Source: Tachypleus tridentatus (Eukaryota > Arthropoda > Merostomata > Xiphosura > Limulidae). Taken from it: a DNA stretch of 64,000 bases. Positions within the stretch are counted from its first letter, which is position 1. Every line of letters begins with the position of its first letter. Positions 48,275 to 60,070 of this stretch are shown piece by piece. The notes under the pieces were generated by a model. It was not told the origin of the DNA. It saw only the letters and a program-made list of their open reading frames with translations, and made no database searches. The DNA lies in contig NW_027467782.1 of the NCBI RefSeq assembly GCF_004210375.1, positions 31,475,276 through 31,539,275 on the forward strand, read 5' to 3'. The position numbers were made by a program, and so were the translations under genes.

Positions 48275-48962
48275 AGTTTATAGTTCATGTTATTTTCTTT
48301 ACCCTATCTCAAAATGGAATCAGTCAATATTAGCTATCTCGTAAGCACCAGAAAAAAACAACCAAAAAAGCACCCATCTTTTCTTTCCAGAATGACTTCA
48401 AATTGTAAGATAAACCTACATTCTTTTATCCCAAGAAGTTTTAAGCTCATAGCAGAATAAATCTACTTATAATTAAACCATTATCCCACCATTATAAGAT
48501 GTTAATCACCTGGGAAACATGCAGCTCACGTTACATTAATAAATTAAATTTACTCGTGAGTTGCTTGCTCATGAAAAAATATTATTATTACTTATTTTGC
48601 CTAAACTAAACTAAAAGGATCCTTTTAGTGTAGTTTAGTTCAGACAAATTAAGTAATATTTTTTTCATGAGCAAGCAACTCACAAGTAATGTAATTCATT
48701 AATGTAACGTGAGCTGCATTTTTCCCAGGTGATTAACATCTCATTATGGTGGGTTAGTGGTTTAGTTATAAGTAGGTTTATTCTGCTATGAGCTTAAAAC
48801 TACTTGGGATAAAAGAATGTAGGTTTATGTTACAATTTAAGTCATTCTAGAAAGAAAAGATGGGCACTTTTTTGGTTGTTTTTTTCTGGTGCTTACAAGG
48901 TATCTAAAATTGACTGATTTCATTTTGAGATAGGGTAAAGAAAATAACATGAACTATAAACT
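48275..48962. repeat. 688-bp near-perfect palindrome (foldback element)
   Basis: Two arms of about 344 bp meet at AAAAGGATCCTTTT near 48,619. The outer ends AGTTTATAGTTCATG (48,275) and CATGAACTATAAACT (ending 48,962) are complementary, as are CATGAGCAAGCAACTC and GAGTTGCTTGCTCATG near the centre. The right arm and the following 380 bp belong to the repeat family at 990-1,505. It abuts the DIRS-like RT, truncating it. Confidence 0.92.
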
Positions 48963-49345
48963 TTTACTGGAACAAAAATTGTTTGAAATGTATTACTTAG
49001 GAGATTATAGGGACTACACAAAGGAAATTTGAGATTCTTGAGGTGACAAAAAGTATTTTTTTTTTATTTTAATATGAAAATTACTTTGCCTGTGGACTAT
49101 TCAAAGTAAATGCTCAATAAATTCGTGAAAAAATCTCCATTGTATTTTTTTTTAATTCTTCACTAAAGATATGATTTTTGTATGTGAATGACTTGGAATG
49201 TTAACTGAAAGTATGCCAAATTTTGTGAGGACAGATACACTGTATTGAAAATTAGAAGTATTAAATATAAAAAGAGTAGAAATGAGTGCAAAGAGGTCTT
49301 GTGGTCAGTCAAGTCAACCAAGCCCATGTTGAGAGAGTTAACAAT
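48963..49345 (+). repeat. Continuation of the 990-1,505 repeat family
   Basis: Shares TTTGAAATGTATT, CACAAAGGAA, AATGTTAACTGAAAG and AAATGAGTGCAAAGAGGT-like blocks with 1,210-1,480. Confidence 0.6.
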
Positions 49346-49821
49346 GGTATTTCTTTTTTGGGTATTTTAACAAAAGCAAAAATACATAATAAGTGCTTCA
49401 TTTTTTAACTTTTCTAATGGTAAGTTATGATTTAAGAAAGCTGAAGTTTTCCATTCTCATTTCAAAATATCTAATATTTTTGTTAAATATATACTGCCTT
49501 TGTTACACTGTTAAATCCTCCAGAGTTTTAATAGTTTATTCAACTGTAAAATTTGAAGCTTCAGTCTGATCAAATAATGTAAAATATTATTCCATCACCC
49601 TAAACTATTGGTATCTTCTCCTTCCATCTGGGTTATTAGTGTGTAGATATAAAATCATAATGTAGATTGGGTGTTTTGAATAAATTCAAATCTGAATACT
49701 GTGGTAGTTCCATCTCTGTATAAATTTTGCTTAGGACCACATGAATAATATAGAGCATATGAAATAATTTAAGATAACTAAGTTCATTTATTGTAATACC
49801 ACTTTTTGTTATCTTTATTAG
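49346..49821 (+). other. ATR intron, no gene recognised
   Basis: AT-rich, leading to the acceptor TTATCTTTATTAG. Confidence 0.6.
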
Positions 49822-49997
49822 GCAACATTAATGCTTGCCAAATATAGTGAAGAATCGGCTGTCTTGGAGAGTAATGCCCTTATTCTAATGTACCGAGATG
49901 TGGTTGCCATTCAGCCTGAATGGGAAGAAGGTCACTTCCATTTAGCCAAGTATTATGACCGAGTTATGACTACATTAGAGAAATCAGAAAAGAAAAG
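49822..49997 (+). CDS. ATR: ATR exon (FAT domain)
   Basis: Acceptor TATCTTTATTAG, donor GTGTGT. Encodes ATLMLAKYSEESAVLESNAL, then MYRDVVAIQPEWEEGHFHLA and KYYDRVMTTLEKSEKK. The PEWE(E/D)GHF(H/Y)LAKYYD motif is a hallmark of ATR. Phase 0 in (assumed) and phase 2 out, frame intact. Confidence 0.95.
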
Positions 49998-50558
49998 GTG
50001 TGTGTGCCTAGGTTGTTTATTTCACAAAATATTTTATTGCTAAATTTCTTACACAGTATAAGTATATGTTTTTTCACACTCAGAATTTTTTCTTCATCGA
50101 ACAAATTCATCATTATATCATATACATCTATGCTGAATGACTTTGCTTGACAATTTCAGGGTTATGTTGCATTTTACAAACACTGTTGAATTAACATCTT
50201 CTGATAAATTTTACTATTTTTTCCTTTAAATCTAATTTGTCTTTATATTTTTTATGTTTAACATTTTCTATACAAGCACCCTTTTCTGCACTTTGCAACC
50301 CTTTTACAGAATATCATGATAGTAGTATGAACATCTTCAAATAAAGATGGTCACAAATAAAGTTAATAAATCAAATGTTAAAACATGTAATATTATGTCA
50401 GTTTGAGTTCTTAATTTTATACAGTATGAAAATTGTGATGTCTACTCCCTAAGTCTCCTCTCTAATTAATTTACTATCCCTTCAAGGAATATGGAACTGA
50501 TGTAAATTACTTATTATAATATTGTTACTACTCAGGCAAAGCATAATTTTTGTAGTGA
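49998..50558 (+). other. ATR intron, no gene recognised
   Basis: AT-rich non-coding DNA. Confidence 0.6.
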
Positions 50559-51050
50559 TTAACCACATCGAGGCAAATTTTCCTATGGATTGGAGGCAGA
50601 GGGCATGTTATCATGTTTGTAGAGTTATATTCAAAATATTATTGAACTACTATTTTATAAATTCATGTCAGTAAATTTGGCATAAAACTATACATTATTT
50701 AATTTCTTAATTTGAAAATAAATATCAAAATAAGATTGCTAAATATCAGTTTTTTTTGTCATGTGATGTGTTTGGTCATATTACATTTTATAAAGCTCAC
50801 AATACAACATCTCTAGTTTCTTATGAGTTACAAACTCAAATTATTAATATTGCAAGCTGGAATATAAAATAAGAACCTCTTATATTTTCTGTGTCCTGAG
50901 ATATCATTCTGTTCAATGAATCCACCATAATTGCTCTGTCTCCTTTTCCATTTTTGAAACCATATTTTTACACATAACCCACTGCACTTCATGAGGTATA
51001 CATAGCAAATCAAAAGCTCAGACTTCTCCTTCACATTCTTTTCTCAGCCT
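50559..51050. mobile_element. piggyBac-like MITE, copy C
   Basis: Begins TTAACCACATCGAGG and matches copies A and B through TTATTGAACTACTATTTTAT and CAAGCTGGAATATAAAATA. A possible right end is GCAAGGCTTAA at about 51,045-51,055. Confidence 0.5.
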
Positions 51051-52849
51051 TTGCAAGGCTTAAGTACTAAAGAACCACCTTTTTTAAATATAGACAAAAT
51101 GGAGATTGGATGTATTTTTTAGACCCAAATGCTGCTTAGTTGGTAGCCTTGATACATTGCAGTGAAATTCTATGGGATTTACATAATAATTTATATATTT
51201 TTTGTCATTTCAAAATGCATATATAAAATTTAAAAAGATTATTTTGTTTTATATTTTTCTCGTGTTAAATTTAACAATGTTTACAGTTTATGCCAAGCAA
51301 GTATAAACCTTAACATTTGTAGGTAGCAAAGATAATTATTTTCTATATTTGTTCACATAGTTTTCTGTTTTATGAATAATGACTGAAATTTAAAAATTAA
51401 TTTGAAAATAGTAATAATATACATACATAATGTAACTGAAATGTGATTATATTTTACAAAACACTAGGTGCACTATTTGTAAAAAACTAAGACAGTTGTA
51501 CTTTTTAAAGACCACTGTTGGATATGCTAACATTAGCTGCTCATGTGTCACGTGATTGCAACTTTTGTGGCATTACTGTTATTCAGACACAGCTGAAAGC
51601 TCAATAAAAGATAATAAATGTAAATAGATGAATAATGTTAAATTTAAATTATGCTTTGTTCATTCTAAAATTACTGTAATATGTTAATAGGAAACTTCAA
51701 ATGTTTATTTTAAGTACAGGGTGTTTGGAAAGTCACTGCGCAGTTTTATAATCATGTACATGTTTTGACTGTTTTCTTTGGCTGTGATATGTAATTAAGC
51801 AATACAGGGTTTTATATATAAGTAGAAGACAAGGAAAATAAGGGATTAATGTCGAGAAAAATTACACCAGTGACAAGTTTATATAAACTATGTCAAGTGT
51901 GTGAGTGGTGAATAAACTTAGCTGAATATGTCTAATGTTACTGGGACCATTATCTCAGTTTAGTGAAAGTACATTTGCTTTGATGACTTCTGTTGTTTAT
52001 TAACATGCCTTTTCTTTCCAGTTTTGGGTTTTGTTGGAAAACAGTTTTGTTTCCTAGTAAATAATAACAATTCTTCAGAAGGTATGCTCATGGGGTAGGT
52101 AATTTTATACACTAATGTCAGTTGCATGTTTGCCAAGTGACTTACTACTTATATGGCAAGATTATTCATTAGGCTTGTTTCAAAATAGCTTTAAGCTATT
52201 TACGATAAACAAATTGTATTGTTATGTAACAATATGCAATCATTCTATAAGGAAAAGTATGATGTAGATTTATTGTCTAGTTATTTATGGTGTCTTCAGG
52301 TTGGTAAGCATTTGATACTAATTTAAAAGGTTTTAGAATTGTACAGATGAAGATTTGCAATTTTCAGATAAATAAAAGTATTTTTCATCTTAAGATTGAA
52401 ATTACTTTTCACTCTTGGAAGTCAGCATTTTGACTTCATGTGTTCATGATGAAGTTTTCAGTAGAAATACTTAATTAAAAAGTCATTCTGTTAGATACAA
52501 AATAGTGGTAATATTTACTGATACTCTGCAAAACAGCATGAAGATATTCTTACATTATCAGAAGTTATAGTATGACTAATATAGTGGTTACCATGGTGGT
52601 TGCAAATGAGATGTATATGGAAAGAGTTGAAAACTAACATGGTTTCCACAATTTTATCCTTTGTAAAACTTTTATAAACTCAGTTTGTTTTGTTTCAACT
52701 TTTAAGTTTGAGACTCATTACAAAAAAATATTTTGGCGAATAAATACTATCTTTTATCTCTAGTAAACCCCCTCATCTTCTTTTTTGTGGAAAGTAAAGA
52801 GATAAGAATGTTATTACAATGGTATATTTATTTGATGTCAATATTTCAG
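51051..52849 (+). other. ATR intron with a solitary Tc1/mariner-like end
   Basis: Around 51,716-51,745 the sequence CAGGGTGTTTGGAAAGTCAC resembles the terminus of some mariner elements. No matching opposite end or transposase was found. The remainder shows nothing recognised. Confidence 0.45.
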
Positions 52850-53045
52850 TGAAGTTATTGTCCACATGGTTCAGTGCTATGGGTGCTCTCTACAGTATGG
52901 ATGCAGACATCTTTTTCACTCCATGTCGAGGATGCTGTCACTTTGGTTCGACTTAGGCACACAAGTTGTAGAGCACCAGAAGAGTAAGAAACCTTCTCAG
53001 AATCTGGAACATTGGGAAAGGATGTTAAACGTTATGACAACCAAA
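52850..53045 (+). CDS. ATR: ATR exon (FAT domain)
   Basis: Acceptor AATATTTCAG, donor GTAAAT. Encodes SEVIVHMVQCYGCSLQYGCR then HLFHSMSRMLSLWFDLGTQV and a linker ending NVMTTK, matching ATR GRSLQYG...QSMPRMLTLWLDYGT. Phase 2 in, phase 0 out, frame intact. Confidence 0.95.
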
Positions 53046-53226
53046 GTAAATAAAATCTCTTCTGTTCTTACAATTCATTGTTGTTTTCTGTTTGGTAACA
53101 AAAAGTATTATTATTTTATTATTATGTAGAATTACAGGTAAGACAGTAACCATACCTTAAGATTTAATTTCTAGTATACCAGTTTCTATGGATTGTATTT
53201 TATTCACAGTTTTAATAATTTTTCAG

Positions 53227-53337
53227 GTCATTACAAATTTTGTGGAAAAGCTTCCTCCATATCTATTTTATACAACATTTTCTCAGCTAATCTCTCGCAT
53301 AGGCCACTCCCATCCTGGAATATCATTACAGCTTCAG
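53227..53337 (+). CDS. ATR: ATR exon (late FAT domain), last one recognised
   Basis: Acceptor TAATTTTTCAG, donor GTATGT. Encodes VITNFVEKLPPYLFYTTFSQ then LISRIGHSHPGISLQLQ, matching ATR VITEHTNYLAPYQFLTAFSQLISRICHSH. Phase 0 in and out, frame intact. The next ATR segment (YPQQAMWMM and the kinase domain) was not found downstream. Confidence 0.95.
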
Positions 53338-56073
53338 GTATGTATAGAAATAGTAAGAAAGGAAGAAAATTGTATATATTTATTCCTAGAGTAGATTAAT
53401 TTTTCATTCAGGCATATTTTAATCTTTATTATTTTGGCACAATTTATTAAGTAGATGATATGTTCATGGGTACTGAAGGTTAATCATACTTGATGAATTA
53501 CATACGCTAATGGAGTGATGTGTTGCTACAGATATAAGTGTTAATGATATGTTTAACAGATTTATATATTGAAGTTCACAGTTCCACACTATTTAATAAT
53601 ACAGTGCTGTCGTATTATAAGACTTGTAGGTGGAGGAACATATCATAGGCCTTTCATTTCATGTAATGAAATTATTAAATGATATAGTGCCAAAAACAAC
53701 ATTAACATAAGGAAGGCAGTTTTCACTTTTCATCAGTGAAGTATAGAAATTTTGTGACTAAACAATTAGGACAACAACAGACTCAGAAACTACACCCTAA
53801 ACCAATTGGAACAATGCTATCATCTGCAGAACAGGGATTTTGATTATCAAAAGAACCCCTAACCCAGATGATCACTGAAACAAATTTTATTGTACCACTA
53901 GCTAGATAATAAAGAAAGTTTGAGGTTGAACAAATCTCATTAGCCAAAAGTTTGCAAATTACCAACTAAATTTCAGAATCATATAATTTTTTTGAAAAAA
54001 ATGGGTAAATAAACTCGAGTCACACTAATTCCACCTGATCACATATGTATAAAGAGTTCATAAAAGTTTAGAAAGTTAATAAATTTCAAGCCAGAAGCCC
54101 TTATTCTGAAAAGTTCTTAAAAAGTAAGGGAAAAAAAATTGCCTTCCAGTATGGTACATTATACCCTCTCAAATGTTGCTCCCCATACAGAAATGTTTTT
54201 TTCATATGCAACACGTCTTGAGCATTTACATACCTTATAATCAACTGATTCAAATGCATCTCCCCTGTAAATCATCATGCAACATCCCTCTAGCAAACAA
54301 AAAGTAGTGTGACACACACTCTAGACACATGTGACACTCCTATTGAATTTTGCCAAATTATCACTTCTCATTTGACAGTACTCATGTCAAGGTGTATTTT
54401 GTCATGCTTTTTAAATTTGTCCAATTTTATGATTTTTTTTAATATTATTCTCAAGAGACTAGGTTGTGGTTGGTAGTTCACTTACCAGTGGTATGATCCT
54501 CATCTTAACCCTCCCCCCCTTCCACCTGTGTTATCAAAAAAAATAATAGATATGTAGTATCTAGCTACTTCCATTCTGTGTTTATTGGTATCTAATCTTA
54601 CTAATGTGTTTACAAATTCAGAGGATATTTCTATGTTAATCAGCCATTGTATAAATAAACATCATTTCAGTTATAGTATAGTCAGTGAGGCACAGTATCA
54701 CCAAAATGATATAAATCAAGAGGTGTGACCCAAATGTAAAGTGGGATTTTTTTTCTTTGTCAAATTCAGAAAAGTACAAGGCTTTTGAATATTGGTTCTT
54801 ATGGACTTAATATAGTCCAGAATGTTTACAAAATATGAGATAACTGAATAGAACTATAGCTTTGTCATGCTAGTACTAACTCATTAATAAATAGCCCAGC
54901 TATAAGAGAGAGGATGGTTTTACTTTTTTTATTAAAGTTTGTGGTACATAGAAGTCTTGATAATAATCCTGTCTTGAAAGGACCATACAAATTTGGAATA
55001 GGAGACTTTTGTATAATATTTAGGTGTTAAAACAAAAACTGACTGAGTCCAAATGTAAATGGTTCAAAAAGTTGTTTGTTAACTCATAATTCTGGCTAAA
55101 AGGTGATTCTGTAAGTCATTTCCAACTGTTCTGTAACCACTTCTAGTTTTGTATCAATCGACAGGCCTATGTCTGGTTTTTGGCAGATAAAATGATAAAA
55201 TTTCTAATAGGTAGATTTGTAAAGTCTTGTATACTTTCTGCTGCTGACGTATGTATTAAGTTAGTGAATATAAATATAATTAGCAAAAGAAATCACTGCC
55301 AACCTTTCTAAGTAAACTAATATATTCAAACTGACCACTATAGCTGAGCAGTTAGTGGTATTTTAATCAATTAATTAATTAGTACATTGTTCTAGAAATA
55401 AAATCAAATGGTGGTGGGTGCTAACAAACAGTTGCCTTCTCTCTGATCAGCAGTTCAAAAACAGTAGCACTGAGAAATTGCCATAACAGAGACAGGGCCA
55501 ACAAGTTTGGTGGAAGTATGAATCAAACTCCAGATGTTTGAAATGTGAAAACTGAACAAGCTTGAAGTAAAATAAAAAAGACGACAACTTATGAAGCAGT
55601 AACTACCCATATTACAAATAGTTTGTCCTGCAGATTTGTACTTAGCAGTAAACAAACAAATATAACATTAGTTTTCTCAGTTGGATGTTTGATATTATAA
55701 AAAATGGTAATAATTAAAGTTGTTTTGGATTTAATATTCAATTTCCCATAATTCAGCTCCACTGGTTTTAAAAATAATATTCTTTTTTTTTAGTTTGTTT
55801 GTATTTTTATCCATTATCATAAACAAAATAATAATTTGATCTAAGTAAGGGTTTTTCTTCTTCCTGATTTGTAAAACTTATTTGACAGAAAAAAATGAAT
55901 ATTATTTACAATGAATATGCATTCTCATTCTTCCTGATTTTTTTAGTGAAGTGTACATCTTTTAGTCTCAAAACTATGGGATGTGGTCTTTTATATGTTG
56001 CTTCTGGCTATTTTATTTCAATTTTCAGCAATAATCAGCCATCATGCTGATGTTCCACCTTCCCTTAAATCTT
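53338..56073. other. No gene recognised
   Basis: Presumed intron or flank. No ATR-like exon and no long open frame. A short segment TATCACTTCTCATTTGACAG at about 54,358 also occurs near 6,833 and is probably the edge of a repeat. Confidence 0.5.
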
Positions 56074-56196
56074 GCCCCCCAGTGGCTCAGCGGTATGTCT
56101 GTGGACTTACAACGCTAAAAACCATGTTTCGATACCCATGGTGGGCAGAGCACAGATAGCTCATTGAGTAGCTTTGTGCTTAATTCAAAACAACAA
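56074..56196 (+). mobile_element. tRNA-derived SINE (family 3) with perfect 11-bp TSD
   Basis: The head GCCCCCCAGTGGCTCAGCGG resembles a tRNA 5' half. The anticodon-loop position reads CTTACAA (tRNA-Val-like, inferred), and B-box-like GTTTCGATACC follows. The body GCACAGATAGCTCATTGAG ends CAAAACAACAA. CCTTAAATCTT flanks it at 56,063-56,073 and 56,197-56,207. Confidence 0.9.
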
Positions 56197-56349
56197 CCTT
56201 AAATCTTTGTGCCAGCAGTGAAATGGACATGAGATACAAGAAATTAAATTTGAAATTCATATTGCAATCTAACTCTTTGCATTTATTGAATATGCTATAG
56301 AAAATATATTCATAATTTGGGTCCTTGTTGTACTCTAACAATTTGTTAA

Positions 56350-57880
56350 TAACCCTTTCTGTACAAATTGTGAAAATTGCCACATGTAGCGTAAAATGAT
56401 TTTACCCACCTACCAATAAAATAATTAATTTTTATACACTTTGTTTTTATGAGTGTATTACTTATATAATATGTTCTTGAAAAATATGCGAGTATATTAG
56501 TATATAACTTTATTGAATTGTAATACTTACGTAAATGGAAGAATCCTATTTATTATGCCATATTTCAAAGTGTCTGTACTGCATTGACCTGGTTTTCAGA
56601 GCATTCATTACAACACTTTCTTGTTTCCTTCCATTTTGGATATCACACTCTGCATCACTTTTTTGGATGCATATTTCAACCACCAGGCAAGGGTGGAATA
56701 GAAACTAAAGCATGGACAGTTTTTTTCCAGGCTATTGCTTGCAACCTGCATGAGGATTGCTAGCAACAAATTTCTTTTTAGTGGCAATTCCATCTGAATT
56801 ATGCATTTCCACCAGTTGCTGTGTGACCATTACGACATACCTCTTGAAAGTAAATATTTTTTTGCAGTATTTTTGTAAACATGAAAACTATTTAGCAGCA
56901 TACATGTCAGCAAGTGTAGGTCTAGCTTCTTAAACCATGCGTGGGGTTTATGACTTGGCTCATAAAGCTTCAGCAACTGTTCTGCTTTATCAACTGCTCC
57001 CATGTTTTCATTAAACTTTTCTATATAGCATAGTTTTTTTGTAAAATTGTCTGGTCTTCCCCCCAAAGTAAGTTTTATCCTTTTCAACAAAATTAGCTGA
57101 ATATTTTGTGGTTATCACATATACTGCTCTTCTGTCTTCCCATTTTACTATCAGAGCGTTGTCATTACGAACAAAAGCTGTGTCATGACTCTCCAGATGC
57201 TCATTAGCGAGCTCTTTTGGGATTTCTCTATTAGTGTGAATAGTAGTCATCCTCATTATATTTTGAGTTTTCAAAAATGTGCCAATCAAGTACTTGTATA
57301 CCAGTTGACTACAGTTACATGACACCCTTGTTCAAGAACAGATTCTAATAAATGGACAGTTATTTATTTTTTCACTAGATGTAAGCTTATTTACTCCTTC
57401 AACATCAAGTAAAGAATATTGATTGTTGGGTATTCTCTGTAGTACGCCCTTAAGCTGTATTCACACCAATTGTTTTCACTGTTGCACATGACAAATAATT
57501 TGATGCCTTGTACATTTAGTTTTTATGAATTGGCGAAAGCCTAGTCATCCTTTCCATAGAACTAATGCTTCATCAATTAAAATATGTTCTCCTACATCCA
57601 CATTTTTCATCAAAAATTTTCTGAAAAGCTCACCAATAGCATCCAAGCTTGTATAAGTTACATTTTTTGACATCATTTATTTTAGTAAAGCATAAAAATT
57701 TTACAAATGACATGCACGTCTCTACTTGTTATGGCAGCCCAGAAAAAAATGAATACCTGTTTCATAGGGCATTCTTGCCCAATACTGGTTCATATTGTTA
57801 TATTTACATATTCTAGTTTAAAATGAAGAGTAAAAATGTAAATATATCAATTTAAACGACATCTTTACACTGGATGCCAT
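56350..57880 (-). mobile_element. piggyBac transposon, decayed
   Basis: Minus-strand transposase pieces. The N-to-middle part lies at about 57,640-57,340 (ILIDEALVLWKG corresponds to the usual IDE-M-FRGR stretch, and there is a LQRIPNNQYSLLDVEGVNKL segment). Next come 57,325-57,011 (IGTFLKTQNI, IPKELANEHLES, IVKWEDRRAVYVITTKYSAN) and 57,090-56,830 (FNENMGAVDKAEQLLKLYEP, KPHAWFKKLDLHLLTCMLLN, SFHVYK). NMGxVDKAxQ-Y followed by WxKKLxxHLLxxxLxNxxxxYK is the classic end of the piggyBac catalytic domain. The ORF is split by frame changes. Termini were not fixed. Confidence 0.85.
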
Positions 57881-58950
57881 TTACAAACAGTGATAGTACG
57901 ACCCAAGGAAACACGGATGGCAACGCCCTTGAAGGGTGTGTAGAGTAGCATATGTCAGGCAACTATGATGTGACGTCTTTAAGTGACTGAACCTCTGACA
58001 CTGGAAACATCGGAGAGGGTTTGGAATGTACGGCCATTCCCTGCAATTTAGATAACCTGCCTTGATGGTGACAGGTGCAGGTGGTTATGTAAATGTCAGA
58101 ATGAGGATATTGTTCGGTATTGTAACTCCATCTTTGTGAGTGGAGATACGCCTCACTGCAGAAACTCGAGTAGAGAACCCAGCTAAAATCTCTGACTCGG
58201 GGATGTTCTTCAAATCCCTCTCAACAATAACTGTTGGATGTTTCCACTGATATGTCTCCAGATCAAAGCTTCTTTTCTGACTTTGGAGAGCTAGCAAGTC
58301 CCTACAGTCCCTTCTGAATAAAAAAAGGAGGACATTTGCCCTCAAGGTTTCTCTGAAAGAGAATGTAGGATAATAAAATGAGGTACAACTGGTGGTACAG
58401 ATGTTGAACATTGCTGATCAGAATCTTCAAGACGTGATTGTTTTCCTATTGACTGTTTTTTCACTATTTTATTTAAATGTTTGTTTGGAGGATCCATAAG
58501 AGAAAAGAAACATTTGGTGCCCTCTGATCCCACCCACCATAGAGCCCTATAAGGAGACGCACTACAATGTCAAGCAAAGACACTGCAGCAACGACAGGGT
58601 TTTGTGAGCACTACACCCAAACACCTGCATCAGACACAAAGTCCACAACACCTGTTAAGAACTTTCAACACTGGTACCTGGTTGACCATAGCCCAAGTGG
58701 ACCAGCTGATTGATCCAAGGGGGGCCACCCCAAGGCTGCCTGTCTATAGGAATTCAAGGTCAAAATGGTGTGTTATGGTTGGACCCCCAACCAACAGGAT
58801 CCTCTCCTCCCCTTCACGGTTCACCACACACGGTAAACACGTGGGTGGATGTTTAGATCCCAGAAGAGGTAATCTGAAAGAACAGAACCTTCCCTGGGAG
58901 TTCCCTTCACCACGTACAGGAGTCCACACTGAGGGGTGAGAATAAGAAGT
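57881..58950 (-). mobile_element. 5' fragment of the Jockey/I-like LINE, inverted
   Basis: Reverse complement of the first about 1 kb of the LINE at 35,612: 58,950 corresponds to the 5' end (GTGTGGACTCCTG), and 58,533-58,342 carries the start of ORF1 (minus strand MGSEGTKCFFSLMDPPNKHL). It stops near 57,881 before the zinc knuckles. Confidence 0.8.
58604..58939 (+). other. Open frame antisense to the LINE 5' region (second copy)
   Basis: 111 codons, starting MSTTPKHLHQTQSPQ and containing LLRTFNTGTWLTIAQ and DPRGATPRLPVYRNSR. Counterpart of the minus-strand frame 35,995-35,492. No domain recognised. Confidence 0.4.
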
Positions 58951-59099
58951 GCAGTAAAAATTAAAATAAAGAAATAAAGTTGTTGTATGGAATAAAATAC
59001 AGAATGTGAAATATCAATTTTTCAAATCAATTATATACGAGTGTGCGTGTATAACAAATATTTAAAGAAACACATTAGGGATGCTGCAAACACGAAAAT

Positions 59100-60070
59100 T
59101 GTGACCATAGTGATGACTACCAGAGCACAAAACTTTAATGATACTGAGAATTATCACAGGGAATATTAGGTAGGAAAGTAAATAACGTTTTTTGCAAAAA
59201 GTTGTCATTCGGTTTGAGGAAAAGAACTTGCAAATTTATGCTTTTTCCCAATGTCAATATTTTAATATTTGAAGCAATCCAAAGTTGACTATGTGAGAAA
59301 TGGCTCAACAGCTCCATGTAACAATCATTACCTACATCTACGAAATTGGAAAAGTTTCAAAACTTGGACACTAGGTTTCGGATAATTAACATGTTGAGAG
59401 AGTCACTATTTGTTAATCTTTGACAACAAGAAATGCTCATGAACCAATTCTGGAAAGAATTGTTAGTGGCAACGAGAAGTGTTTTTTTTTTTTTTTTTGT
59501 TATGAGCATACTCAACGTAAGAGACAATTGTTGAATCTCTGTTACACACCTGTACCAACACCGAAGAATGGCTGATATCCAAAAAAAAAGTTTTGCCTTG
59601 TGTTTGGTGAGATCTGGGAAGTGCAGTTTATCACAAACTTTTTGATCCAAATCACAGCTGAAAGATATTGTCATCAGTTGGAGTGCTAACACCAAGCACT
59701 GGTAAGGAAAAGAACTGCATTAATCAATATAGAAGACTAATGTTTTTTCACGACTTAAGATTGTGTTTTGAATCCTACACACTTCATAAATGACCCTAGA
59801 AAAACTTCAGGCCTTAAAATGGGAAGTTGTGCCTCATCGATCCTATTCACTAGATACTGCTCCATCTGATTATCATGTTTTAAGATCCTCACAGCATTAC
59901 TAAGATGAAGAAAGGTTTGTAAAACGAGGAACTCAAAACTGACTTAAGATTGTTTTTTGAATCCAAATTCAAGGAATTTTGTTCACGTGGAATCCATAAC
60001 TTACTTAAAATATGGAATAATGGCATATAAAATGAAGTCAAATACAGTGGTATCTTCTTGAATGACTCCA
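59100..60070 (+). mobile_element. mariner element of the SETMAR/Hsmar type, heavily decayed
   Basis: Read across frames it shows, in order, a HLH(E)IGK-KLG-type segment (about 59,330-59,380), NxxxERIVSGNEK-like sequence (about 59,440-59,490), QRKRQLL and a Trp-Trp-Asp region (about 59,610-59,625). It ends with MTLEKLQALKWEVVPHRSYS then APSDYHVLRS near 59,790-59,890. The PSDYH motif carries the third catalytic Asp of DD34D mariners. Frame changes throughout. Confidence 0.75.

Larger units (their letters stand above)
5978..53337 (+). pseudogene. ATR: ATR checkpoint kinase (serine/threonine kinase ATR), partial, probably a decayed copy
   Basis: ATR is a large nuclear PI3K-related kinase that with ATRIP senses RPA-coated single-stranded DNA and starts the S/G2 checkpoint. 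This window carries 18 exons in order. They encode the end of the helical repeats (VEDENFAYDLVQELVRSFL) and most of the FAT domain, up to VITNFVEKLPPYLF and FSQLISRIGHSHPG, all clearly matching ATR and not ATM, mTOR, DNA-PK or SMG1. Splice sites are GT-AG and phases agree between neighbours. Three exons are disabled (10,854-11,019; 15,913-16,099; 41,509-41,647) and one expected exon, following the WHWNK segment at 45,679, was not found. The kinase domain is not within the window. Introns reach about 8 kb and hold most of the transposons described here. I infer a degenerating duplicate. The alternative is a real gene carrying assembly errors, which the two substitution-type stops make less likely. 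Confidence 0.75.

Noticed and set aside
51716..51745. A complete mariner-type MITE starting CAGGGTGTTTGGAAAG
   Set aside because: No matching inverted end was found within the next 1-2 kb, so only one terminus is supported.
5978..53337. Explaining all ATR lesions as long-read sequencing errors
   Set aside because: Plausible for the T-run shift at 16,006-16,009, but the two stops in 41,509-41,647 preserve length and phase and the missing exon is not an indel. Kept as an alternative, not the main reading.
5978..53337. Assignment of the exons to ATM, mTOR, SMG1 or TRRAP
   Set aside because: Conserved stretches such as DEPDGVA, PEWEEGHFHLAKYYD, SLQYG and FSQLISRIGHSH are those of ATR.
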